Assembly (NCBI GenBank): GCA_009377815.1
Contig: WHTI01000002.1
Coordinates: forward strand, 1-64,000
DNA length: 64,000 nt
Direction: 5' to 3'
Source: Actinomycetota bacterium
GTDB lineage: Bacteria; Actinomycetota; CADDZG01; WHSQ01
Under the pieces are notes generated by a model. It was not told the DNA's origin. It saw nothing but the letters and a program-made list of their open reading frames with translations, and made no database searches. The translations under genes and the position numbers were made by a program. This document shows, in pieces, positions 42,966-52,008 of this stretch. Positions within the stretch are counted from its first letter, which is position 1. Each line of letters begins with the position of its first letter.

Positions 42966-44219
42966 GTGAGTGAGGTGGCTGGAGCAAGAAAGTGGTTCGC
43001 TGTTTTTGCGCTTGTTTCCCTGCTGACTGCTACTGCAGCATGTTCGGATGACAAGTCCGACAACTCTGGAAACACAGAAACGAACGAGAATGGCAGCTTG
43101 AGCGACCCAATCATTATCGGCTACGTCCTGGGGGCAACTGGATGGATGCGCTTCTATGACGGCCCCGCGCTTGACGCGGCTCGCTTGGCGGTTGACGACA
43201 TCAACTCAGCTGGGGGGGTGCTCGGCCGCCCTCTTCAGCTGCTTCAATATGACATGAAGACAGATCCACCTCTGGGCGTAAATGGTGTCTTGGAAATGAT
43301 CGATAAGGGCGCTGCGGCGTTGATTGCCCCTGGTGACTACGACACCGCCGCGCCCGCACTGACAACGGCCGAAGAAAACCAGATTCCGATCATCTCCGGC
43401 TTGGGATCCGACTACAAGCTTGGACTTTTCGGGCCCTATTCATATTCGATGGGATTGGCGAGCAACGTGCAGGGTGCAGCTGGAGCTGAATGGGCCTTTG
43501 AGGAACAAGGATGGGATTCAGCCTATGTCCTGACGGATGTAACCATCGAGATTACAAAGACCGCTGGACAGTTCTTCTTGCAGCGTTTTGACGAACTGGG
43601 CGGCGAGATTGTTGGAGCGGATACCTTTCTGAATGACGATGCGTCGATCGGCGCGCAAATCACTTCGCTGCAGAATGCCTCGTCTCAGCCGGACTTCATC
43701 TACATGTCGTCCTTCATCCCCGGCAGTGCCAGTGCAATCAAGCAGATAAGGGATGCGGGCATCGATTTGCCGATCCTGTGTCAGATCTCATGTGGGGAAG
43801 GTGTGGAATGGGTGAAGGGTATCCCTGGACTCTCTAACTTCTTCTACACGAACATGGGTTTCGTCTATGGCGAAGGAGACCCAAACGCGAAGGTATGGGA
43901 GCTTGCTCAACGCTTTGAGCAGGCTTATGGGTCGCCGATGGAGCTGTCCTTGACGCTCGGAGGTTACGCGTCGGTTGAGATGTTGGCCTATGCCATCGAG
44001 GAGGCCGGTTCAACAGATTCCGAGGCGATTAAACAGGCTCTAGATGGTGCCCAGGGAGTCGATACGGTTCTTGGACCAGTCAGTTTCACTCCAGAGTTCC
44101 ACATGATGTACGACATCGCCGTACGCATTGGCTCAATCGTGGATGGAGAGCAGACTTTCGTTACGACGTGGACTCCCAACGAGGTGAACCTCACAGGCGA
44201 GAACCTACCTGAACCTTAG
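42966..44219 (+). CDS. livK: Branched-chain-type ABC transporter substrate-binding lipoprotein
   Basis: A protein of about 417 residues with a lipoprotein signal: RKWFAVFALVSLLTATAAC ends in a lipobox, so the mature protein is lipid-anchored outside the membrane. The rest is a type I periplasmic-binding fold (IIIGYVLGATGWMRFYDGPALDAARLAVDDINSAGGVLGR). It would capture the growth substrate for the LivGFHM transporter. GTG at 42966 or 42975 are plausible starts; the ATG at 42840 lies inside hyuB. A strong hairpin follows the gene and probably lets it be expressed above the permease genes. Confidence 0.87.
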   Translation: MSEVAGARKWFAVFALVSLLTATAACSDDKSDNSGNTETNENGSLSDPIIIGYVLGATGWMRFYDGPALDAARLAVDDINSAGGVLGRPLQLLQYDMKTDPPLGVNGVLEMIDKGAAALIAPGDYDTAAPALTTAEENQIPIISGLGSDYKLGLFGPYSYSMGLASNVQGAAGAEWAFEEQGWDSAYVLTDVTIEITKTAGQFFLQRFDELGGEIVGADTFLNDDASIGAQITSLQNASSQPDFIYMSSFIPGSASAIKQIRDAGIDLPILCQISCGEGVEWVKGIPGLSNFFYTNMGFVYGEGDPNAKVWELAQRFEQAYGSPMELSLTLGGYASVEMLAYAIEEAGSTDSEAIKQALDGAQGVDTVLGPVSFTPEFHMMYDIAVRIGSIVDGEQTFVTTWTPNEVNLTGENLPEP

Positions 44220-44235
44220 AAAGTCCCTTGACATA

Positions 44236-44277
44236 GGCTGGTGTGGCAGCGGGTCGAGACTCATTGCCACACCAGCC
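44236..44277 (+). terminator. Strong intra-operon hairpin after the binding-protein gene
   Basis: GGCTGGTGTGGCA (44236-44248) and TGCCACACCAGCC (44265-44277) form a perfect 13-base-pair stem with a 16-base loop. It is followed by a C-run and no U-run. It fits an mRNA-stabilising or partial-termination hairpin that raises binding-protein yield over the downstream ATPases and permeases. Confidence 0.75.
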
Positions 44278-44316
44278 CCCCCCTTATCTCTTGCGTCGGA
44301 AGGGAACATTGCAACG

Positions 44317-45033
44317 ATGAGTCGCAGTTTGGCCGTCGAGTCTGCAACAGTTTCGTTTGGAGGCGTGGACGCCGTGCGATCGGTGTCCCTGACCCTTCAC
44401 CCTGGGGAGATTGTGGGCCTAATTGGTCCCAATGGAGCGGGGAAGACGACTCTAATGAATGTTACTAGCGGACTTCAGAAGGCCTCATCTGGTCGAGTCC
44501 TAATAGACGATGTGGATGTGACGTCCTGGCCTCCCTTTCGCCGTGCTCGGCATGGATTGTCACGAACTTTTCAGGATGTTCGGCTTTTTCTTTATCTCAC
44601 GGTGTTCGAGAACGCGCATGCGGGGGCTTTGGGTGTTGGGCAGGATCCAGTTTCCGCCCTCGACACAACGAGCGAGATGCTTAAGAGGTTTGGATTGGAG
44701 GCTCTCGCCGACGATCTGGCGGTTTCGCTCAATCACGTCGAACAACGCCGACTCGCAATTGCTCGAGCCCTCACGGCCAGGCCGAGCTATCTGTTGCTTG
44801 ATGAACCGGGGGCCGGTTTGAGCGAGGGGGAGACAGATGACTTGTTGAACAGCCTGGTCAGCGTAAGAAACGACCTTGGCTGCGGTCTTCTCGTTATCGA
44901 ACATGATATGCGCCTCATCATGCGCCTCTGTGACCGAATTCAGGTTCTGAACGACGGTGCGACGATTGCCATAGGGACCCCAGAGCAGATCCAGGCGGAT
45001 CCTCAGGTTCACTCCGCCTACCTGGGGGTTTAG
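44317..45033 (+). CDS. livG: Branched-chain-type ABC transporter ATPase (LivG)
   Basis: A 238-residue ABC ATPase. Walker A is GPNGAGKTTL (about residues 37-46), SRTFQDVRLFLYLTVFEN is the Q-loop region typical of LivG, VSLNHVEQRRLAIARAL is a degenerate signature (LSNHVEQ in place of LSGGQ-type), and LLLDEPGAGLSEGE is Walker B. The NHVEQ form of the signature departs from LSYGQQR in most LivG proteins but the surrounding helix is normal. It powers import with LivF. The ATG at 44317 lies after the hairpin; its ribosome site (GGAAGGGAA) is acceptable. Confidence 0.88.
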   Translation: MSRSLAVESATVSFGGVDAVRSVSLTLHPGEIVGLIGPNGAGKTTLMNVTSGLQKASSGRVLIDDVDVTSWPPFRRARHGLSRTFQDVRLFLYLTVFENAHAGALGVGQDPVSALDTTSEMLKRFGLEALADDLAVSLNHVEQRRLAIARALTARPSYLLLDEPGAGLSEGETDDLLNSLVSVRNDLGCGLLVIEHDMRLIMRLCDRIQVLNDGATIAIGTPEQIQADPQVHSAYLGV

Positions 45034-45042
45034 GAGATTGGA

Positions 45043-45777
45043 TTGCTAGAGACAACGGGTCTGACCGTCGACTACGAACGGATAAGGGCGCTTCGTGATG
45101 CCGACCTTCGTGTCTCCGAGGGAGATATCGTCGGAATCCTCGGTCCTAACGGGGCTGGAAAGTCGACTCTTCTTTCGGCCATCGTTGGGTTGGTTCGACC
45201 CAGTTCAGGAACAATCTCTTTTCAGGGCCAGTCCTTACTTGGCATGAAGACTGAAGACATCGCCAGGCTTGGCGTGGCACTGGTCCCCGAAGGACGACAT
45301 GTCTTTCGGAGACTCTCTGTGATTCAGAATCTAATGCTGGGAGCCAGCGTCAGGAGGAGCGACCGAAGCGTGTCCTCCGATGCTGAGGAGCTCATGGATC
45401 GGTTTCCCGTGCTCGCGAAGAAGAGGAACGACTCCGCTGGCTCGCTATCGGGCGGCCAGCAGCAGCAGCTCGTAATCGCCAGAGCGCTTCTCTCTAAACC
45501 TCGTTTGCTGGTCCTTGACGAGCCATCTCTGGGACTTGACCCGAAGATGGTCCACCTCGTCTTTGACATTCTGCGAGAGCTTGGTGAGGAGGGACTGGCT
45601 CTGCTTATTGCCGAACAGAACACCGTTCGAACACTCGGTATCACCCAAAGGGTTTACGTACTCAGGACTGGTTCCGTTGTTTGGGCAGGGCCTTCCGACG
45701 ATCTGGAGGCTCAGCTTGACTTCAAATCAGAGTATTTGGGAGCAGAATCCGTTGTGAAACGGCTGGAGGATCAGTGA
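45043..45777 (+). CDS. livF: Branched-chain-type ABC transporter ATPase (LivF)
   Basis: A 244-residue ABC ATPase with GPNGAGKSTL (Walker A), VALVPEGRHVFRRLSVIQNLMLGA (LivF-type Q loop), SGSLSGGQQQQLVIARALLS-like signature (AGSLSGGQQQQ) and VLDEPSLGLDPK (Walker B). It starts at TTG 45043, 10 bases after livG with a GGAG ribosome site, and its stop overlaps the livH start. It is the second ATPase of the importer. All catalytic motifs are intact. Confidence 0.9.
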   Translation: MLETTGLTVDYERIRALRDADLRVSEGDIVGILGPNGAGKSTLLSAIVGLVRPSSGTISFQGQSLLGMKTEDIARLGVALVPEGRHVFRRLSVIQNLMLGASVRRSDRSVSSDAEELMDRFPVLAKKRNDSAGSLSGGQQQQLVIARALLSKPRLLVLDEPSLGLDPKMVHLVFDILRELGEEGLALLIAEQNTVRTLGITQRVYVLRTGSVVWAGPSDDLEAQLDFKSEYLGAESVVKRLEDQ

Positions 45778-46664
45778 GGTTTGTACAGTACGTCCTTGAT
45801 GCCTTAAGTCTAGGAAGCACATTTGCACTTGCGGCTCTTGGAATCGCGTTGGTCTTCAGTTTGATGCGACTTATCAACTTCGCCCATGGCGAGATCATTG
45901 TCGCAAGCGCCTACGCGCTCTGGTACCTCAGATCCGAATGGGAACTTCACTGGTTCTTAGCCACCATCGGAACAGTATCGGTGGGGATAGCGGTGGCGTT
46001 GATCATGGAGCGTCTGGCTTTTCGCCCCCTCCGGCATGCTGGCCCAACGATGCTGCTTGCAAGCTCGTTTGCGGTGTCCGTGACCGTCCAGAACTTCCTA
46101 ATCTTGTCAATTGGAGATGATTTCCGCTCTGTTGCTTCTCCGAGCTTCATTACAGGAACTGTCACGTGGGGTTCACTGCGGCTTCCCAAGGTAAGCATCC
46201 TGGCCCTGGTGGTGAGTGTGTTGTTCATGACTGGACTTGCTCTATTTCTCAGACGGACTCGTCTTGGTCAACAAATGCTTGCAAGTGCGGAGGACTTCGA
46301 CATGGCACGACTTCTCGGAGTGAGAGCCAACGGAGTGATCGCTGCGGCCTTTGCCATCAGTGGACTACTGGCAGCGGTGCTCGCACTAATCTTGGTAGCG
46401 CAGCAGGGATTGATTCACATAAGGATGGGGCTGCCTCCCCTACTCATTGCGTTTGTTGCAACTGTGATTGGCGGGATTGGCAGTCTACCTGGAGCGGTCG
46501 CCGGAGGACTGATACTTGGGGGAGTCGTCACGGCTCTGCAAGTAGCGCTTCCCATTGGACTCCTGCCTTTTCGCGACGCCTTCACTTACTCGATCGTCAT
46601 TGTGATTCTCTTGGTGAAGCCTGAGGGGTTGTTTGGATCTCGGACGAGAGAGAGCAGGGTATGA
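45774..46664 (+). CDS. livH: Branched-chain-type ABC transporter permease (LivH)
   Basis: A 296-residue integral membrane protein with about eight hydrophobic segments. Family marks are ALAALGIALVFSLMRLINFAHGE near the N-terminus and VIGGIGSLPGAVAGGLILG near the C-terminus. It forms the membrane channel with LivM. The GTG start at 45774 overlaps the livF stop (GTGA) and its own end overlaps livM. The length is standard. Confidence 0.9.
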   Translation: MRFVQYVLDALSLGSTFALAALGIALVFSLMRLINFAHGEIIVASAYALWYLRSEWELHWFLATIGTVSVGIAVALIMERLAFRPLRHAGPTMLLASSFAVSVTVQNFLILSIGDDFRSVASPSFITGTVTWGSLRLPKVSILALVVSVLFMTGLALFLRRTRLGQQMLASAEDFDMARLLGVRANGVIAAAFAISGLLAAVLALILVAQQGLIHIRMGLPPLLIAFVATVIGGIGSLPGAVAGGLILGGVVTALQVALPIGLLPFRDAFTYSIVIVILLVKPEGLFGSRTRESRV

Positions 46665-47728
46665 AGGGCAGAAAGAGTCTCCGTTTCCACGGACTTTCGT
46701 ATCACCTGCCACTAGTTGTCTCTTTGCTTGTCGTCCTTCTGGTTGGTTTGTTGGGTGCGGCCTTCGCTCCCTTGGTACTCCAGAGAACGGTCACGAGCAT
46801 GATGATCGCCGTTGTCTTGGCGGTTGGGCTCTATATCTTCAGTGGAAACAGCGGAATCTTGTCCTTTGGCCACATGAGTTTCATGGCCGTTGGCGCTTAC
46901 GTCACCTCTTGGTTGACGATTCCTGCCAACCTTAAGGCACTCTTCTTTTCGTTTCCCGGCCCTTTGGACTTTCTCTACACGCTTAATGTCCCACCCTGGG
47001 CCGGGCTGCTCGCGGGCGTCTTCATTGCCGCAGTGGTGGGATTGGTTACCGGGTCGATATTGATGCGATTGTCAGATATCGAAGCCTCCATCGCCACCCT
47101 GTCGCTATTGCTCATCGTCAATGTCGTGGCTTCCAACTGGCAGGGGGTGACGCAGGGACAACGGACGATGGTCGGCGTTCCGCAAGTGGTTGAGATTGGC
47201 AACTCTATGGTTTGTGCGATCCTGGCGATTCTGATTGCCTATCTATATCAGCGGTCTCGATCTGGGCAGAGGTTGAGGGCTTCCCGCGAAGATGAAAATG
47301 CTGCTGCGGTATTGGGTGTCAGAGTGAGCCTGGAGCGTCTCGTCGCGTTCACGATCAGCGCCGGCGTGGTCGGTGCGGGTGGGGTGCTATATGCCCACTT
47401 CTCATCTGGGTTCAGTCCGAACCATTTCTTTCTTCAGAGAACCTTCTTGATCGTTGCAATGGTAATTGTTGGCGGAAGACACAGCCTTCCGGGTGTCGTT
47501 ACCGGGGTGTTTGTGATCACCATAGTGGCGGAGGTTCTGCGCAAGGTGGAAGAGGGCGTGGTGCTCTTTGGAGTTTCGATCAATGCTCCAACTGGAATGG
47601 GTGATGTCGCGTTGGGTTTGTTCCTGCTCGCGGTTCTGGTTTGGAGACCAGAGGGGATTATTGGGCCTGCGGAGATAAGATGGCCCTCTCGCAACAAAGG
47701 CGCTGCTCGTGAGGTCGAGACGAATTAG
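46661..47728 (+). CDS. livM: Branched-chain-type ABC transporter permease (LivM)
   Basis: A 355-residue membrane protein with about nine hydrophobic segments. LYIFSGNSGILSFGHMSFMAVGAY, SREDENAAAVLGVRVSLERLVAFTISAGVVGAGG and VIVGGRHSLPGVVTG are the LivM marks. It starts four bases before the livH stop and ends the hyuA-hyuB-livKGFHM operon. The 255 bases after it, before the convergent EthD-like gene, show no clear terminator. Confidence 0.9.
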   Translation: MKGRKSLRFHGLSYHLPLVVSLLVVLLVGLLGAAFAPLVLQRTVTSMMIAVVLAVGLYIFSGNSGILSFGHMSFMAVGAYVTSWLTIPANLKALFFSFPGPLDFLYTLNVPPWAGLLAGVFIAAVVGLVTGSILMRLSDIEASIATLSLLLIVNVVASNWQGVTQGQRTMVGVPQVVEIGNSMVCAILAILIAYLYQRSRSGQRLRASREDENAAAVLGVRVSLERLVAFTISAGVVGAGGVLYAHFSSGFSPNHFFLQRTFLIVAMVIVGGRHSLPGVVTGVFVITIVAEVLRKVEEGVVLFGVSINAPTGMGDVALGLFLLAVLVWRPEGIIGPAEIRWPSRNKGAAREVETN

Positions 47729-47983
47729 GCGATGGAGGCGCCATACTCTCTGGGAATATTGAAACTCACAAAGCTAGGCCCGACGAGATGGGACGCTCAC
47801 AACTCAGCTAAGGGCCAGCCGAATTTACGTAACTCCATCAACCGAGCAAGACCAGCTCTATCGACTCCACAAGAAACCACAGAGTGACCTCCATCGATGG
47901 CTCGATACGGACGTTGTCGCGATCGGCGCCACGTCGATAGTCCTTGATGTCGATGTGATCGAGAGGCCTCGCGATCAGGTCAA

Positions 47984-48322
47984 TCACGATACAGCCTGTA
48001 CCGGAACCTCCCATTCCTCGACAGTGACGGCGACGGATTCCTTGGTTGTTGGTCCCATGAAGTTCTTCTCGTCACCTAGTACGACTTCCCACTGGGGGGA
48101 GGTGACGGCGGTTCTAAGCGCCTCCAGGCTGTCGAACCAAACCTCTGCCACTCCATCGTAGGGGGGTTCTTTTCCTGGTATCTCAACGGGGCAGTTCTGC
48201 ACATACCTCTTTACTCCAGGGAGACCCAGGACCAAAGGGGCGTGGTTGTGTCGCCAGTGTTCGATGAACTCCTGGTGCGACATCCCATCTCTTCTCTTCA
48301 GCACCACGATAGATTTCACCAT
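47984..48322 (-). CDS. EthD-domain (dimeric alpha-beta barrel) protein
   Basis: A 112-residue protein with the EthD signature VLKRRDGMSHQEFIEHWRHNHAPLVLGLPGVKRYVQN, the FIEHWRHNHAPL segment being diagnostic. PYDGVAEVWFDSLEALRTAV and a terminal FMGPTT follow. EthD proteins are small ferredoxin-like barrels often needed for, or fused to, catabolic oxygenases; several act on polyketide or ring intermediates. It is downstream of the second hyuB gene on the same strand (57 bases apart), so both are likely co-transcribed. The exact role is unknown. Confidence 0.85.
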   Translation of the reverse strand: MVKSIVVLKRRDGMSHQEFIEHWRHNHAPLVLGLPGVKRYVQNCPVEIPGKEPPYDGVAEVWFDSLEALRTAVTSPQWEVVLGDEKNFMGPTTKESVAVTVEEWEVPVQAVS

Positions 48323-48379
48323 TAGGGCTTCTATTCCTTTCTTGTCACGTTGAGTTAGCTTCCGGAGTGTTGCGTTGTC

Positions 48380-50266
48380 CTATGACCCAGCGCGTTGCTT
48401 CGAACGAAGATCTTCGGTTGCTTCTTGATTGATGGAGTACTCCATTATGCGTTCGTCGGTCGTCTCTATGACTGTGGAGTAATCTCTCTTGGCTCCCTCA
48501 ACAGTCACATACCCGTTTTGAACATCTTCGAGGACCCATTCAACGGGTCGACGCCAAGGCTCTTGGTAACCACCTCCCCCGCCCTCCCAGTACCGGATCT
48601 TCCAGCCTGCGGCGACAGGGAAACCTGACCGTTTTACCCCCACAACCACTTCGTCGTCGGTCCCGGCCTTGTAGAGGAGCCCATCGCCTAGATTGCCTGG
48701 TTGGCCGCCGTCGAATCCCCAAGCAGGAATCTCTTCCCGATCTCCCACTACGGAGATCACGCCGTAGGCACCATGCGTCAGCTCAAAGGATCGGTAAATC
48801 CCCATCCCGCCGCGATGCCTCCCGGGTCCAGGGGAGTCGGGGATGAATCCATAACCATCAAAGATGACAGGATAAGCGCGTTCCATCATCTCTATCGGCT
48901 GGTTACGCGTGCCGGAACACAGAAGGCTCATGGCGCTATGGTTGTCTTTCTTCCCAGGTCGAGCACCGTAGCCGCCGGCTGTCCAGTCGTACATCAGGAA
49001 CTCACCACCTCGGCCGGGGCGAGGATCAACGCCTCCAAGTACGAAGTTGCTGATGTTGGCGTTGGCTGCCATCGATCGCTCAGGAAGTACCTGGAGGAAG
49101 CAACCCAGGATGCATCCCGTGACTTTCTCATAGCAGTTGGACACTCCTGCGCTAGTTGCTGCTGGGAATGCTGCAGTCACGATCAAACCATCTGGAGCGA
49201 CTACCTCTACCGCGTTGTAGATGCCCTGATTAACCGGCACATCAGGAAAGATTGCTTTGGTAGCGACTACGACGGCAGACCAAAGCAACGCTCTTGGAAT
49301 GTTCACGGCCCCCAGGGTCTGGCCGGCTGATCGCGAGAAGTCGTATATGACTCGATCCTTCTCCACAGTCATCTCCAAGACGACGGGAAGTCGTTCTCTC
49401 TCGTCAGCCTCGACTCCGGGATCGTAGTCGATGAAGTCGGTAAAATGATAGGTGCCCTCCTTCAACTTACTGAAATGCTTCTCAAGAAGGGAACGGGAGT
49501 GATTCTTGAGTTCCTCCATCTCAGCAACCATGAGATCTCGACCGTACTTTGCAAAGAGAGAGACCATTCGAGCTTCGCCAGTTCGACAGGCCTCAACCAT
49601 TGCAGTGATGTCCCCAACGCTTACGTCCGGAACCCGAATGTTCCTAAGTATTAAGGCCAGAACCTCGTTGTCCAGGACGCCCTCTCTTACAAGATGAATC
49701 GGCGGAACGTAAAGCGCTTCCTCGTAAGCGGACCGGGCGTCGATTTGGAAACTGCCGGGGACTCGACCTCCAGCATCCGACAGATGGACCGAGGAGTGGA
49801 CCATCGCGATTAGCTCACTCTCCCAGTAGAAAGGCATCACCATCCGGAAGTCCTGGCAGTGGGTGCCTCCCAGATATGGGTCGTTCATGATGATTAGGTC
49901 GCCACGCTTTAGATTGGCTTCCCCGATTTGGTCAAGGATCGCTCGGATCGCGAAGGGAAGCGTTCCCACGTGCGTAGGAAGGTCCTCAGTGCCATCTGCG
50001 ATCAGATCCCCAGCTTTGTCGCTTATCGAAGTGCTGAAGTCCCGCCCTTCGCTGACCACCAGTGAAAAGGCGACCTTCTCTAACATCACGCCCATCTCGT
50101 CAACGGCGGCCACGAGAGCATTTCTGAGGATTTCGAAGGTTACGGGATCGATGTCTGCAGACAACTCAGGTGTGCCTCTCAAAGGAGTGCTCCATGGCAT
50201 GTCCCTCTTAGTTAGATGCCGATATTCAGGATAAAAATCATACCCATTGAAGTAGTCTCCGGTCAA
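48380..50266 (-). CDS. Hydantoinase B / acetone-carboxylase alpha-type subunit 2
   Basis: A 628-residue HyuB-family protein closely related to the one at 41159: DIDPVTFEILRNALVAAVDEMG, FSTSISDKAGDLIADGTED, IIMNDPYLGGTHCQD, TAGGYGARPGKKDNHS and YWEGGGGGYQEPW. It has an extra N-terminal tail of about 38 residues (YDFYPEYRHLTKRDMPW) reminiscent of carboxylase subunits. The TTG start at 50266 is uncertain; an ATG lies at 50200. It has no adjacent HyuA, so it must share the HyuA at 39124 or act alone. It is divergent from the acyl-CoA ligase gene. Confidence 0.87.
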   Translation of the reverse strand: MTGDYFNGYDFYPEYRHLTKRDMPWSTPLRGTPELSADIDPVTFEILRNALVAAVDEMGVMLEKVAFSLVVSEGRDFSTSISDKAGDLIADGTEDLPTHVGTLPFAIRAILDQIGEANLKRGDLIIMNDPYLGGTHCQDFRMVMPFYWESELIAMVHSSVHLSDAGGRVPGSFQIDARSAYEEALYVPPIHLVREGVLDNEVLALILRNIRVPDVSVGDITAMVEACRTGEARMVSLFAKYGRDLMVAEMEELKNHSRSLLEKHFSKLKEGTYHFTDFIDYDPGVEADERERLPVVLEMTVEKDRVIYDFSRSAGQTLGAVNIPRALLWSAVVVATKAIFPDVPVNQGIYNAVEVVAPDGLIVTAAFPAATSAGVSNCYEKVTGCILGCFLQVLPERSMAANANISNFVLGGVDPRPGRGGEFLMYDWTAGGYGARPGKKDNHSAMSLLCSGTRNQPIEMMERAYPVIFDGYGFIPDSPGPGRHRGGMGIYRSFELTHGAYGVISVVGDREEIPAWGFDGGQPGNLGDGLLYKAGTDDEVVVGVKRSGFPVAAGWKIRYWEGGGGGYQEPWRRPVEWVLEDVQNGYVTVEGAKRDYSTVIETTDERIMEYSINQEATEDLRSKQRAGS

Positions 50267-50288
50267 ACCTCTCGTGACTCATGGAGAA

Positions 50289-50354
50289 TCCATATATGGA
50301 AATCCTCATGAAGAGTATGATAAATAAGAGGACTTAGATTAGGAGGACTTAGAT
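50289..50354. promoter_or_regulatory. Divergent control region of hyuB2 and the acyl-CoA ligase
   Basis: The gap holds a perfect palindrome TCCATATATGGA (50289-50300), the half-site TATGATAAAT (50316-50325) and a tandem 12-base repeat GAGGACTTAGAT (50328-50339 and 50343-50354, 15-base period). The tandem repeat lies just upstream of the ligase ATG at 50376. These suggest regulation of both divergent genes. Confidence 0.5.
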
Positions 50355-50375
50355 CGAGCCGGGCTCTGGAGAAAT

Positions 50376-51965
50376 ATGACTGCGAACGCGCTGCTCAGCA
50401 AAGAGGCGATCGAAGGCTACCGCCAACAAGGTTTGTGGAACGCGGCAACGCTCGTCGAGCTCGCTAACCAAGCTCGAGGACCTCATCCCGCCGTTGTTTG
50501 TCAGCGCAACGGAACTATCACGTACTCCGAAATGAACGAGGAGGCCTCTCGCCTGTCACAAGCGCTGGCGGACGAAGGAATCGGACCGGGTTCCGTCGTC
50601 TGTCTTCAGATCCCCAACTGGTATGAATTCGTCCTGTCTCATCTGGCCCTCACTCACCTCGGCGCCGTCACTCTTCCAGTCCTCCCGAGCTTTCGCAGTA
50701 AGGAACTGGAGTACATCATCAACACCGCCCAGGTTTCGGCGGTCATAGGTTCACCCACCTTTGGCTCCAGTCCCGAGTTGTCCTTGTATATGGAGCTGGC
50801 TGAACGCTGTCCTTCGCTTCGCTTCTGGTGGGCCGCGGAGGATCCCGAAGAGGGAGTCAGGCGGCGAGCAGGCGCGGCCAGTGATCGCACTCCCGACGTC
50901 GTGAACTTCGATGACCTTACGATCCTGGTAGCCACCTCCGGGACTACCGGAGATCCCAAACTCGTGGGCCATTCCCACCGGAGCACCCTCGGTGGTGTCT
51001 TGGGCAAGATCGCACGGGAGATCGTCGGCCTCACTGAGGATGATGTCATCTTGATGCCTTCCCCCCTTTCTCACATGACGGGGCTGCTCTACGGCGTGAG
51101 GATGACGATCCTCCTAGGGGCCACTCTGGTCTTGATGGATAGGTGGGAGCCGGAGCAGGCAGCCGACTTGATGGAGAGACACCAAGTGACCTACATGCAG
51201 GGAGCGACTCCTTTCCTCTTCGACCTGGTGCGGACCGATCCCAAACGAACCGAAAGACTCGCCAGTCTGAGTTACTTCACTTGTGGAGGAGCTCCGATCC
51301 CTGAGACTCTGGCGCAAAGCGCGGTAGAGCGTTTCCCGCAGATTTCCTTGATGGCAGCATGGGGACTCAGTGAGACTGGCACTGTCACTCTTGTGCGCCC
51401 AGATGATCCCATTGGGAAAGTCACGGGAACGGATGGCGCCACGGTTCCAGGGTGGGAGGTCCGGATTGTGGATTCCGAGGGTGAACCGGTCGAGGTCGGC
51501 CAAGAAGGAGAGATCGAATGCCGAGGTGCTGCCCTCTTCCACGGCTACTACATGAAGCGCGACTTGACAGAATCGGCGATGCGGAACGGCTGGTTCCGAA
51601 CTGGAGACCGAGGTCGGCTCGACCAAGACGGTTACTTGAGGTGCCTCGACAGACTGAAGGACATCGTGATCAGAGGTGGCCTGAATATATCTCCAATCGA
51701 GATTGAGGAACTTCTGAGACGTCATCCGAAGGTGAAGGATGTTGCGGTCGTTGGAACTCCTGACGACCGGCTGGGAGAGAGGATCTGCGCGGTCGTGGTG
51801 CCGGATGGAGTTGCTCCGTCATTAGACGAGGTCGTTCAGTTTCTGACGAAGATGGGCCTTTCTAAGCAGAAGCTACCAGAGAGCATTGTGGAGGTCGGTG
51901 AGCTCCCGACTTCTCCGACGGGAAAGGTTCAGAAGTTCCTACTTAGAAAGGGGCTGGCGGGTTGA
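50376..51965 (+). CDS. Acyl-CoA ligase (cyclohexanecarboxylate-CoA-ligase-like)
   Basis: A 529-residue ANL-family ligase. The P-loop is ILVATSGTTGDPKLVGHSH (about 188-206), then GLSETGTVTLV, GWFRTGDRGRLDQDGYLRCLDRLKDIVIRGG and the C-terminal catalytic lysine in SPTGKVQKFLL. The N-terminal YRQQGLWNAATLVELA resembles the AliA/cyclohexanecarboxylate-CoA ligase group and 2,3-dihydroxybenzoate-type ligases. It activates an acid to its CoA ester with ATP. It heads a co-directional run of ligase, crotonase, SDR, LLM and acyl-CoA dehydrogenase genes (50376-55779). Confidence 0.85.
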   Translation: MTANALLSKEAIEGYRQQGLWNAATLVELANQARGPHPAVVCQRNGTITYSEMNEEASRLSQALADEGIGPGSVVCLQIPNWYEFVLSHLALTHLGAVTLPVLPSFRSKELEYIINTAQVSAVIGSPTFGSSPELSLYMELAERCPSLRFWWAAEDPEEGVRRRAGAASDRTPDVVNFDDLTILVATSGTTGDPKLVGHSHRSTLGGVLGKIAREIVGLTEDDVILMPSPLSHMTGLLYGVRMTILLGATLVLMDRWEPEQAADLMERHQVTYMQGATPFLFDLVRTDPKRTERLASLSYFTCGGAPIPETLAQSAVERFPQISLMAAWGLSETGTVTLVRPDDPIGKVTGTDGATVPGWEVRIVDSEGEPVEVGQEGEIECRGAALFHGYYMKRDLTESAMRNGWFRTGDRGRLDQDGYLRCLDRLKDIVIRGGLNISPIEIEELLRRHPKVKDVAVVGTPDDRLGERICAVVVPDGVAPSLDEVVQFLTKMGLSKQKLPESIVEVGELPTSPTGKVQKFLLRKGLAG

Positions 51966-52008
51966 GGCGGTCTTGCGGTTCGACTCTCTCTGCGCAGGGA
52001 ATCTTCCA

